Below, one piece after another: positions 1 to 11,800 of a stretch of DNA of 64,000 nt (its first letter is position 1; each line of letters starts with the position of its first letter). A program made the translations under genes and the position numbers. The DNA comes from Xanthostigma xanthostigma (Eukaryota; Arthropoda; Insecta; Raphidioptera; Raphidiidae), in assembly GCA_963575645.1 (NCBI GenBank), contig OY754465.1, forward strand, positions 38,776,401 through 38,840,400. The letters are read 5' to 3'. The notes below the pieces were generated by a model. The model did not search any database, had not been told where the DNA came from, and worked only from the letters and a program-made list of their open reading frames with translations.

Positions 1-50
1 GACGTAATTGTATCAAATAAATTATTATTATTATTATTATATTTTTTTTT
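1..50 (+). repeat. 3' tail of a non-LTR retrotransposon cut by the window edge
   Basis: An AATAAA-like run followed by (ATT)n and a T-run. The intact retrotransposon ending near 46617 finishes in the same way with (TTA)n, so this is probably the tail of a related copy whose body lies left of the window. With only about 20 bases of possible body visible it could also be a plain microsatellite. Confidence 0.4.
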
Positions 51-2486
51 CAATAACCAGCAATAATGACAACACTATAAAAACAGTTTAGTTTCACCAT
101 TACTGTCGCTGCATCAGCACACAAAGAACGCAATATACACACAGCACAATATGGCGGACAACGGAACCATAAAACATATTGTGATAAAACACAAAAGCAC
201 ACACAAAAAACAAACAAAATTACGGCACGTAGGCCAATCCTCACTTCTGATTTGTTAGCGACTAGATAAGACACAACAATTATTAATAAATTATCATTCA
301 ATTTGTAATATATTTTATTTAATTCTTTCACACTTATTCACATCTTTTATTACAAGCGTCATCCGCTTCGTCTATTCATCGTCTGATGGCTACTAACAAC
401 CGCGTGTGTCCATGTACTTTACGTGTTGGCTGGTTCCACGCGTCCCCTCGTGTCATTGGTCAGCCGCATGTCACGTGGAAAGGCTCAGCTACTCTCGTGA
501 ACACCAAGTAATGCCACAGCACGGGTACACTGTACAGTATGTGCACTACGCCTTTCTTACATTATATATAAAATAGATAATGAGATACGATAAATTAACA
601 CCAAGTAGGTATTTTAAGATTAAATTAATGTTTATATCTATTTTATGACACTATAGGTTATGATTAAGAAATAAAACTTGAGAATTTTTTTCGGGTTTTA
701 AAGAACTTCTTTTTGCACTTATTGTCATTCCAGCTTTGGAAAAAAATCGTTCGCATGGTACAGATGTAGCATTCATTCAAGTGATTGTTGTATGTTATTA
801 TGACTCACGAGTCACGACTCTACCATAGAAATTCATCATTCAATCACTCGGTCACGCTGTCATCTATTCCCTGTGGCTCTTTGGTTGCTATTGAGCTGAC
901 GATCGACTCGAGACCGAACGATTGGATCTTGTGAGATTCAGTGATTCAATCACTCAGTCACGGGTGGTGATCGAATCAAAACGATTCGATCAATCGCGAT
1001 CGACACACGTCTAGTAACTATAGATACTTAACAAAAAACGTTTGGTTCAGTCTAGCAAACTGAGATTTGACAACAAATACACATGATTTGTTAAGTATCT
1101 ATAGTTACAGTACTACTGTAAAATATTTACCTTATCACAGCATATACACAACAGAAAGACGTTTTTTCGGTTTTTCGCAATTTTAAGTAGTTTAACGATA
1201 AATAAACCACCAACTTACATAGACCATTTTAAAGTAGACATTTCAAAGATTAAAATGACCACTTATAGAACTTCGAAATAGAAAAAAACATCAAGACAAT
1301 TGTTCGTGGAAAATAAGGGTGTTTTTTTCAAAAAATGTACATAACTCCGAAAATAGACGTATTCTGAACTGCAAAAAAATCATGCTTATTTAAGATAAAT
1401 AAAGACATACTTTCACCAATTTTCATGCAAATTAATATATTTTTACGCGAGAAAAAAATTAAATACTGAAAAATTGGTTTTCACCATTTTGACGGTTAAT
1501 TTGAGGTTATGTCGAAAAGTGTTTGATACAAAAGTTTTAGATTTTTTTACTATCTACAACTTTTATGTTGAACAATTTCCTCTAAGAGGTCACGTTTTGT
1601 CGTAAATCGCAGGAAACCGTTTCCAACCCCTAAATTGCATCCCCATTTCACCATTTTGTATGTTTTCGTGTTTAAATTTTTTTTCCCCTTAAAGTTGGAG
1701 CCTCAACAACATTTTCCACCTGGTCGTTGCCTCCTATTTTTTTTTTTAGCGTTGAAAATTCGTTTTGGCACCAGCCTAAACACGAACCAGAAAAGCATTT
1801 TCGTAAAGGTATCTGTGTTATCTAACGGAGTAGCGCACATTAGACCAGCACCTGGAATCAACAACGACCATCAGTTGGTCGCCTGCAATTTCTGTTCATC
1901 CGTGCTGAACCCAACAATAGTGTTCTAGTGATGTGTCGTTCTCATTAATTAATTTTCATTAATAGGGTAAACCCAAAACCGTATTTTTTCTGCTTTCTTC
2001 TTCTTCCTCCCCTTTACTCAGCTTCTTCAAATTAAAACACTCTTCCACCGACCCATACTGCCACACTCTCTACTTGAAAACTGTCTGCCGTATACGAAAC
2101 CTACACTAAAAGCTGCTGGTTTGAGCTGGTATAGTGTTATAAATCGTTCAGGTTGCAGATTTATACCGTGCTGGTCTTTCTGGTCTATGCTGGATAAGTG
2201 TGAATGCTCTTTTCAATTGCATGTTTATGAAACAGGCGCAAGACGGTCCGAATATCTTTTTAATCCACCATGAAATGAAATATTTATTTGGATTTTTTTG
2301 AGGGAAACCATGGAAAACCTCAACAAGATAGGAAATAGTTAAATATTGTTATTTACTTACCTATACATTTTCTTAAATACTTTTTCTGTAATTGCAAGTT
2401 CTTAAAGAAATTTGGATGTTACTTTTTAGGATGTTTAGACAGAATTAGCCATTCAGTATTTGTTGTCTGTATACCTGTCTGTTTGT
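51..2486. other. No gene seen; contains one perfect small foldback
   Basis: No coding sequence is supported; the open frames at 50-331 and 1635-1928 have no family resemblance. The one clear structure is a perfect 22-bp inverted repeat, 1014-1035 against 1087-1108, around a 51-base loop. Positions 770-1010 are rich in short overlapping motifs built on GTCAC and CGATTC. Confidence 0.5.
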
Positions 2487-2745
2487 CATTGGTGTAGCGA
2501 AAGGGGGGGGGGGGGGCAGGTGGGCCTGGCCCACCCCAGAATATTAATTGTTCACAACAAATAACAAGATAAATCTACAATAATTTATATAATATTTTCT
2601 TTGTCGTGAAATTTCTTCAGAAAGTCGTGTTGATCGATTTTGCTTCTATGAACAGTTTTCAAATTATGTATAAGTGGCAGCTGGAAATGGTAGGTAGAGT
2701 TGAAAATTTGGCCTCCTCTAAGATAAAATCGTTGCTACGCCTATG
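2487..2745 (+). mobile_element. hAT-type MITE, copy A
   Basis: A 259-bp non-autonomous element. It starts CATTGGTGTAGC and ends with the near reverse complement GCTACGCCTATG. The flanks CTGTTTGT (2479-2486) and CAGTTTGT (2746-2753) form an 8-bp target-site duplication with one mismatch, the length typical of hAT transposition. A G-run at about 2503-2516 sits just inside the left end, followed by a GGTGGGCCTGGCCCACC palindrome. A second copy in opposite orientation lies at 53423-53658. There is no coding capacity. Confidence 0.75.
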
Positions 2746-3367
2746 CAGTTTGTTCCCAGTTTACTTGAAAAATAAATCGTGATTTTGATCGGCTTTGCTA
2801 TATAATCTTTTTATAAATCAATGAATAGACCAGTCTTGTACAAAATGGGACTGAACAATAGAATTCAAGCCTGATTTAAATAGTAAAAGTAGAGTAGTAT
2901 TTTCTAAAATCTCGATCATAAGTGTCGCAAATTCTGGACGTACCTCTTGAGAGAGACTATGTATGTCATCGCTCTGGTACTGAAGGGGATGAATAATAGC
3001 TAAAAATCGATATTAATGTGGGAGAAGCTGCTAGTAAAGACTAGTAAATAATCAAAAAAAGTAAGTTTTGAAGTGCATGATTGAAATCTTTATTACGAAT
3101 CATGATAATTTTGAAAATAAAACGATAAGCAAATACAATTTTATACTCTCGTAACCCATTATATCAGATCAGATCAGAGAACACGTCATGTTCACATAAA
3201 TTTTGTTGCTTAAAATAATCTCAAACTAAATGCCTATTTTGTGCAAGAGAACGTATTTTATAGTACGGAATAGTTTAGTATAGTATATTATAGTATGGTA
3301 CCTATAGTGTAGTATTTTTTCTTGTAAATAGAGTGACAGGCATATTTGTAAAGTTTGTTTAAATATA
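2746..3367. other. No gene seen; TAGTA-rich stretch
   Basis: AT-rich sequence with no recognised gene or element. Positions 3255-3315 are a degenerate simple repeat based on TAGTA. Confidence 0.45.
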
Positions 3368-3843
3368 TAAAAAGAAACCGTGACTTACTGACTGATCTAT
3401 CAACGCACAGCTCAAACCACTGAACGGATTGAGGTGAAATTTGGCACACAGATAGTTATTATGACGTAGGCATCCGAAAAGAACAGATTTTTGAAAATTC
3501 AACTACTAAAATGGTGTAACGGGGGTTCAAAATTTGCATGGAGGAAATAAGATAGATGTATCAACTCGAAAATGCGCAGGTTTACTCCTGTCAACAAATT
3601 AATAAACACGTGTTTCATGCTTTTTCAAAAACAACCCCTTCAGAGGATGAAAAGAGGTAAATAGTCTAAAAATCAACTAGGATATTATTTTAAAGGTCTA
3701 TCAGGACGTTGATCACGTAAATGTCATCAATTTTTAAATTTATTAGGGGGGTCTACGTCAAGAAAGGAGTAACTATGCCAAAGAATGGGAATGCATCCGT
3801 GTTTCATCTCAATTGCGTGTGAACCCACGGGTAACGACTAGTT
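3368..3843 (+). repeat. Dispersed repeat, longer copy (partner at 42466-42665)
   Basis: Begins AACCGTGACTTACTGACTG and includes the block around CAGCTCAAACCACTG, then a 3' block with GGGAATGCATCCGTGTTTC. The same two blocks occur at 42466-42665 in the same orientation, with about 270 bases of the middle missing there. The 3' part, ending in a GTAACGACTA-like sequence, resembles tails of insect SINE or LINE elements; the class is not established. Confidence 0.65.
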
Positions 3844-3868
3844 TCTGAATATGAACGAAAAACTTTAA

Positions 3869-4655
3869 TAGGCCCCACTCACGATCAAACTTCATGCCAC
3901 AGTTCAGTGTTCAGTGAAGTTGGACAGATTAATCGAAAGACTGACTGGCACCACACACAGTTCATGCAAACTGCTCAGTTTTTTAAATTTTTTGTGTTCA
4001 GTTTGGTTCAGTTGTTGGCATACACTCGTCGAGTATAGATACATAAGATATATTATATTATATACACACTATAATATTATACTATAAAGTATAGTTCATT
4101 AATAAGAACTAAATGAGTAATTTAAATGGTGAGGATTGGCTGTTCAGAGCTATGGGATTGTATTTAAAACAGAGAAATAAGAAAAAAAAAGAAGAATATG
4201 GGTGAAAAATTGGTTAGAAATGCGTGATTCAAGAAGTCATGTTTATTTGATTAATGAATTACATCTTGAGCCGCTTGATTGCAATAATTATTTACGAATG
4301 AATGAATTAACTTACAATTATTTACTGGAATTAGTTACCCTATTTATTAAGAACCAGGACACAAAATGTGAAAATCTATTTCTACACAAGAAAGGCAGCA
4401 ACATTGAGATTTTTGGCTTCTGGTTGTACAAAACACAGAACTCCAAAAACTGAACTGAAAAACACCCACACACACAACAGTTTACTTGAACACTGAAAAC
4501 TGAAGTCGTTCAAAAATCAAGATGCATTTGATGAGTTCATGCTTGACTTCAGTGTTGGTTTCAGTGTTTATTTGTCCCACACACTATCATGCTTCACTGA
4601 ACTATAAGTTTGAACACTGAACTGTTGCATGAAGTGTGATCGTGAGTGGGGCCTA
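3869..4655 (+). mobile_element. PIF/Harbinger-type element, internally deleted
   Basis: A 787-bp element with termini TAGGCCCCACTCACGATCA and its near-perfect reverse complement. The direct flanks are TAA (3866-3868 and 4656-4658), the 3-bp TWA duplication of the PIF/Harbinger superfamily. Subterminal sequences repeat GTTCAGTGTTCAGTG-like units in both orientations (about 3900-4020 and 4485-4640). It contains a transposase remnant at 4185-4453 and is not autonomous. Confidence 0.8.
4185..4453 (+). pseudogene. Harbinger transposase N-terminal remnant
   Basis: In the frame of 4202, reading upstream through the A-run, the translation gives RRIWVKNWLEMR, then an LxLEPxxxNYLRM segment and a leucine-rich helix ending FIKNQDT. 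This is the N-terminal pattern I know from PIF/Harbinger nucleases (WVxPW, NYLRMS, QDT). It covers only the first part of a transposase usually over 350 residues. The ATG at 4112 lies in another frame, so a frameshift in the A-run near 4180 is likely. The DDE catalytic part is absent. The assignment agrees with the TAA-flanked element that holds it. Confidence 0.65.
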
Positions 4656-5829
4656 TAAGATTTGATTTCTTGTTAATTATACATTAAAGGGCGGGTTATT
4701 TATATCAATATGTACTACGGCCTAAGGAGTTCTCTGCTCTAAAAAGAAGGAGGTGAAAATTTGGTCTTTTAATGAACCAAGAAATCTAAATATGCGCTCA
4801 TTAATTCCTTCAGAGACTTTCTATCTTTTATTTTTGTATTAATTTTTTTTGTAAAACCAATAATATTCAATGCCAGTAAGATACCTACTATCATAACTCT
4901 TTTAGCGAGGAATACTAGTTTTACATCAAGCATGCTACTTAATTTTCGCACTTATTTTAAACAACCTAAGATAGGATACAGGCCAAAAACAAAACATACC
5001 TCGCTTTTAACAGAATCCTAAAATAAACAAAAAATATTGAACGATTCATTTATTGTTGACGTCACTTCTTCGCGCTGACGGCAAATACTTCAAAACTTAC
5101 ATCGAAGTGATTCTCATAAAAAAATGGTTTTACCAAAAACCGGCTTTAATGACGTATCATGTAGTTTAAATAGCATAGCAACTTTTAATAAAATATTACG
5201 CTTAATTAATTCTCAGATTTTAGAGTTGTACCTATTCAAATAATTTGACGTACGTTCTCGATAAGCGTAATCAAAATGCGTTTCAAATAGGTAGTTGTAA
5301 CATTTTATAAAAAAAAAAAATAATAAAACACACATTTTTTTATTTTAAAGTATTTATTTTTTATTTTTCCAAATTTTCCGACAAAATTTGTTGCTGCAAA
5401 AGATTTGAATGACACATATTTTCAGAAATAATTTCAGAAAATACTTTTTTTGATTTCGGATCAGTTTGAGCATTTTTTTTAATTTTTAGTTTTTTGTTGA
5501 GAAACGAGAACTCATTTTTATTGTAAATTTTGCTAGGTCCTGTATTAATATAACAAGTCTTTAGTCTTTTTTAAGGAAATAAAATAAATATTAAAACTAT
5601 ATTTGTTTCTTTTTGAGAATTTTATAGAGCCCCAGTACAGAATTTTAAATTTATTCTGTCGAATTAGATCCATATTGGACAACATGAAATATGATTTGAT
5701 TCCAATTATAGATGCAATTTCTAAAAATGTTCATTACACAATTATAAGTAAGTGTATTATTTTTTTCTTAACATCTTTTAAATATAACAAAGGAGGATAG
5801 ACTAGAGTATTGGCAAATTCTGTTAAAAT
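4656..5829. other. No gene seen
   Basis: AT-rich spacer between the Harbinger element and the 3' end of troponin C copy 1. The frames at 4769-4951 (minus) and 5603-5800 (plus) resemble nothing I recognise. Confidence 0.5.
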
Positions 5830-5835
5830 TTTATT
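5830..5835 (-). terminator. Possible polyadenylation signal of troponin C copy 1
   Basis: AATAAA on the minus strand, about 19 bases after the stop codon. That is unusually close, so a more distal signal may be the one used. Confidence 0.3.
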
Positions 5836-5853
5836 ATTATAAGAAACTGTTAT

Positions 5854-8800
5854 TCATTCTCCAGTCATCACTTCCATAAATTCTGTAAATCAGAAAAAAA
5901 ATATTTTATCATTTTATATAAATACAAATGCTTCTTAAAAATGAAAAACACTTGGCATAAATATAAATAATAAATAAAATATATCATGAATACAATATCA
6001 GCTAAATGGGAAAAATGTTTTTTTTTTATATAGAACTGAAAACATTCTATTAAATGCAAGACTCACTCTGTAATTTCGTACTTTATTAATGCAGATAATA
6101 AACAAACTCAAATTGTACTAAAATTATAAGAAGTCAGAGTGTTTGAAACATTTTAAATTTAACTATACATATAATAACGGAATGCAGGACAAGTAATCGT
6201 CATATCATATTTTCTATCGTGTTTACGAAAACGTTAGCATCTTAAAATTTTTGTACTACTCTACAAATTTCTTAAATATTTTTTTACCGAGATATACCTA
6301 ATTCAACCACATTTTTCGTATTTAACTGACTGTATGGAACTTAAAAAGTAACGAGGTATGAAATTGTCCCAGAATACCATACACCGTATTTTGGTATTTC
6401 TGAAAAACTCAAATAACAAACCGTCAAAGTCCAGTGTTCCTGAACCATCGGAGTCCATTTCTTGAATCATCATATCTAAATCTTCTGGAGTTATTTTGTC
6501 ATCTAGTTCTTTTAAAATCTCTCTTAAAACGTCTGTAGTTATATAACCGTTTCCTATGAAAATTGAAAAGAAAAATTATAACAATATGTGAGACGTCTAT
6601 TTCGTGATACGTGATAATATAATAAAAGATCGATAAAATTTACTAATCTTTATTGCTGGAAACATTATCATAAGAACTATTTTTAAGAATAAAAATAAAA
6701 ACGAAGATTTTTAGGCAAGAAAACAACATTTTTGTCCTCTGAAATGGAAAGGGTGGGGAGGCTCTCGTAATGAGACAAAGATATGTCAAGTCCTAAGGAG
6801 ACAGTGCAAATTTCGAAGTTAACACACGGACAACAAAAAAATAAAATTGACAGACCCAAAGAACTCAGAAGAAGATAGAGGTACGAGTTTCATCATTACT
6901 AAGCTCATAGTTAATCTTTAAATCCTTATAATAATTATATTACCTTCTTTGTCGTACAATCTGAAGGCTTCTTTAAGTTCTTGTTGCATAGCTTCAGCGT
7001 CTTCCTCAACTAGAAATTTGGCAGCCAGTTCGACGAATTCTTCGAACTCTAGTTGACCTGAACCGTCGACATCGATTTCTGATATGATTTCGCTAAGCTC
7101 ATCTTCTCCTAGCTTATGACCCAACATTTCAAGAATTGTACCAACCATCGTCGCTGTGATGTAACCATTTTTTTCTTGGTCAAATGCGTTAAACGCTTTT
7201 CTCAACACTATTATCAAAATAAAAAAAGATGATCTTAATAAAACTTTTAAATTACTAATCGACTTATCCATTTTCCCCGAAGCTCTACTTCTTGCTCGAT
7301 TTATAGCATGACTTTCAATTCTAAATATACTTTAGCACTGAATTTCCATGTAAATTGATTTCTAAAAGTACATTAATCTTAATTCCACTTCCAAAGTCAT
7401 ACCAGAAATCAAATATTTATGTGTTACTTTTCATGAAAATTGGTTCATTTGTTTTTTTTTCGTGATACCTGAACAAACATTATAATAATTTTGAAATAAA
7501 TACGGAATCAATGAAAAAAAATAAAAGCAATATCTTTTCTACATCTTAGTAAAATTATAAAATAAATATAGGTATCTTGAATTTAATACAAAATTATGTT
7601 GGACTTACTTTCAATTTGATCTTTGTCTAAATCTTCCTGCAACAAAAAAAATGATAATAGTGTTATTATTATTAATATTTGTACTTTGTTGTATCAATCA
7701 AAGCTCGAAAGCAAGTTTTTTTTTTTTTAGAAAAAACTGAGTGTGGATTCTTTTTCACTTTCGGACGAATGTATGGGATTGTATAATCTAATCTAATATT
7801 GAAGTGTATGTTTGTTATGTCAAAATAACAGCTTTTTACTAAATGCATATGAAAGTATATAGATACGATACTTATAACATAATAACAATTTTTAAAATTT
7901 TTGTCTGTCTGTCTGTTTGTTCCGGCTAATCTCTGAAACGATTGGACCGATTTTGACGGGACTTTCACTAGCAGATAGCTAATGTTATAGGGAGTAACTT
8001 AGACGACTATTAATTCACAGTAATGAAGCTTTCGGCTGTATATTATATATAAAATGAAAGTTACTTAAGTTACTCCTTATAACACCAGCTATATACCAGT
8101 GAAAGTCCCGTCAAAATCGGTCCAGCAGTTTCGGAGATATAATATATAGCCGAAGGCTCCACTACTGTTCTCGCTAGCATTTTTCAGCAGCTAGTAAAAA
8201 ATAAAATAAAATAAATAATATAATAACGGAAAAAAATGGAACTTTCTCCTATACAATAGATTTTTATTTTTATTGCCAATTTTACCATTTAGGACTTTCT
8301 AGGGGCTCTATTGGAATAGTGAATTTTTTTATTATAATAATAAGAAGCGTTACATAAATAATTTATGTAAATAAATAGTTTAATAATTTAAATGTTTAAT
8401 ATTATTAAATGACTTATTATGGAACCTGCGAAGTTTTCACCTCGTGCAAAAACAAATAAAAAGTTGTTCTGGATAGTAAAAGGCTGTAATAGTACCACGT
8501 CATTTTATTGCAGGTGATTTACCAAGTAAGTAGATATTATACTTTCTTAATATTGAAAATTTAATTTAATAATTGAATAGTTATTATGATTATCTAACAT
8601 TAAGAATTTTGATAGAGAAAAAAAGTTAACTTCAAACTGAAAATACATTTTGTCAGATAACTATTTTAGGTTACGAATGTACCTGTTGCAATAAAGTATT
8701 GTTTTATTGAAATTCACCTTACTTGAAGATCCTGTTCCTAATTTTATGATATGACCGGCATAAAATACGTCATGTTCCCCTTCAAGACATCCTATCACAT

Positions 8801-11800
8801 ATTGTGGTGATATTTATTTATTTATTTATTTTTTTATTATTTGTAAATCTGGCAGGCTAACAGACAATGTCCAGTAACAAGCCTGCTCTCAATATTATAC
8901 AATAATTTTTATACATTTGCAGCACTGTTACAAACTATATATATATAAAAGAAAGAAAAAAAAAAGCAATAAAATAAGAAACATAATTGAATAATATAGA
9001 ACTTAGAGAATCGAAACGATATAATTTTCACTTCAAAAAAACAGAAATTTGTCTTTTAAAATTTTTTAGATTATCCCCAAAAATATCAATATCCGTTCTA
9101 TTGTTGATATCGTTGAAAATGTACGTCATTCTGAAAAGCGGAGAGTTAAAGGCATAATTGGTCGTGACTGAGGACAAATAAAATAGATCTCTATTCCTAG
9201 TGTGGTAGATTGAAGCAGATAAATAAAATTTCGCTAGTAAGTCGGGTGAATTAATTGTACCGTTTATAATTTTATGTAGACAACACATATCAGAAATTTT
9301 CCTTCTAACTTCAAGAGTTTGTAGTTTCATTAAAGATGAAAGAACTTTCGTATGTTAATTGTAGATTGAATTTCCAATTGACAGTTCTTAGAAATCTTTT
9401 TTGGATAGATTCAATGCGACTTATTTTGTTAAAATAATATGGGCTCCATACAACAGACGCATATTCAAGCTGTGATCTTACCAGCGAGCAATATAATGTT
9501 TTCATTACGGGTATACTGTGGAATAGTTTAGCTATTCTCATAATGCATTTCAAAAAATTCATAATTGCACTGTATATTATTGGGACTATGGGAAATTATA
9601 CCCCATCGTCACCATGTTTTTAAAGCTGCGTCCATTTGACGGAACCCAATAATTAACGTTTTGTTTATTTATCAATTATAGAGGCCTGAAGAAGTCTGAA
9701 ATTGCAGGCGAAGCGTTGGCAATAAAATTAAAGGTGTTATACAGGCTAAGATACCATTTTTTCCCGTTATTATATTATTTAAATCACATAAGAGGAACGA
9801 TAACAATATTAAATATGTATTGTATTATGTTCTAAAAACGAGTTAGAATACATATTAAACTGAACGCAATTGTGTTTGTTTTTTATATAGGTACCTATTC
9901 TTTAAAATAATACAGGCACTACCACACTCGATTATTTAGTAAATTCAAAATGCAACTTCGGGAAAACCTTCGGCCGAAAACCGAAGCTTCGCTCGAACTA
10001 AATATTAAACAATGCTTTTTACTCTTTTGTTTTTTGCGTTTTCCATAAAATCTTTATTTTAGAATTTTAAATCAATATAAGTAAAGCTTGACACAGTCTG
10101 CATTGTGCTAATTACATTTGTCGAGCGAACTGCATTCTGCATTGACTAGAAATTTGATCATATAAAAAGTTGAGTTACTTCTGATCATTTAAAAATTACT
10201 TAAAGTGAATAAAATTTATATTTATAGTCCTTAGAGTTGATGCTAACGTTCTTCCTAACGAGTGAGCTCTAATATAGAGTCTTCTGTTATTCACAATGTA
10301 TAAATTATGTTATGTACCGAACTGAGTGACAGTCATGTACAAAATATTTTATGTTAATTTTAAATTACAATCCGAGTTTTATTTAGGCAGTCTACTATTT
10401 TTAACTTTAACAGAAGTATTGCTGTCTCGTCAGCGTCTTTTAACTCAATCATAAATATTATTTAAATTTATTAAAAACAGCTGTAAGCGTGCAAAATAAT
10501 TGGCAACAACAGTTGCCCTGAAATCATGAACTATTTTGATATTAACGCTACATGAGACAAACTTTAATAGATGTATTAAATTGGATGGAACTTTCTGTTT
10601 CTATTTTACTGACATATAGTTATTAGTGGTCTAAATTAATATTCCATTTATTAACTTAATAGTCAACTAATGGTTACGTTTTTATTACACATAAATTATC
10701 GGCAAAGTTTTAAAGTAGTAGGTATTAAAATTGGAATAGTCTAACATAAATAATAAGAACTCGCTTTAGTACAAAATAAAGGACATTACTATATTATCGT
10801 TTTTCCAGCCTTAGAAAAAAAAATGTCTCTCTGTCTGATTATATGTTTTTTTCTGTCTCATGTAGTTATGTAGACAGGATTTTACTTTTAGGCTATGTTT
10901 GATTAAAATCAGTACAGTAGTTGTCAAGTTATAACTGTATTTTTCTAAATCGGTAACACGAAAACTATAATAAATTAATAGTTTTATTACGTGAACAGTA
11001 TACGTTAGTTCAGAAATATACAAATAAATAGCTGTAGTTTACTATTATATTAGAACTGAACCCCGAATCTTCCATTATCACGACGATATTAGAAGATTCG
11101 GGTTTGAGTCCCGACAGCAATAATAACATTTTTTCTAATATTGCATCGTAACGCTATCAAAGAATGTTTCCTAAATAACAGCAGTTAGGTATTTGTATAT
11201 TGAAATTATAATTTACTAAATACATAAATATGTTTACTATTTTACGCATATTTTTAATATTTTCAGCAATAAAACAATGCGTCTTCACTAAAATAAAGTT
11301 TTATAGCCATTTTTCGCTTGTTTTGCGTAGTTATCCGGATGGTTCAAATGCCACAAAAACCTTTGAACATAATAGTTATTTCACATTTTGTTGGTAGGTA
11401 GACCGGTAATTGCTCGCATTCCTCTCGGGAGAAAAAACTATGACTAATTTGGGTGATATAGCCTCTATCACAGGGATCGAAAATGCGTCATTTTCTATGA
11501 TAATGACACTTCTGTGAAGAATTTTTAATTATTTTTTTTTATTGTAAGTTTTAACACACAACATCAAATCTAACAGTAAATTTTGTGGTTTTTAGCTTTA
11601 AGGAAGGTTGGCCAATTAGTAAGCTATCATGGAAAAATTCAGGCCAAAAGTGCGAATATTTTTTTTTAATTTTTAACTCCCAAAATTCGGATTTTTGTAA
11701 AGAAAAAACCGAAGTAGATTATCTCGAAAATTACGCATTTCCGATCCCCAAGTGATAGAGGTTAAATCATTCCAAATTAGAAAGATTTTTCCCCCGAGGG

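Noticed and set aside
50-331. 93-codon minus-strand frame near the window start
   Set aside because: Hydrophobic but without similarity to a known family, beside a simple repeat; no splice or promoter evidence.
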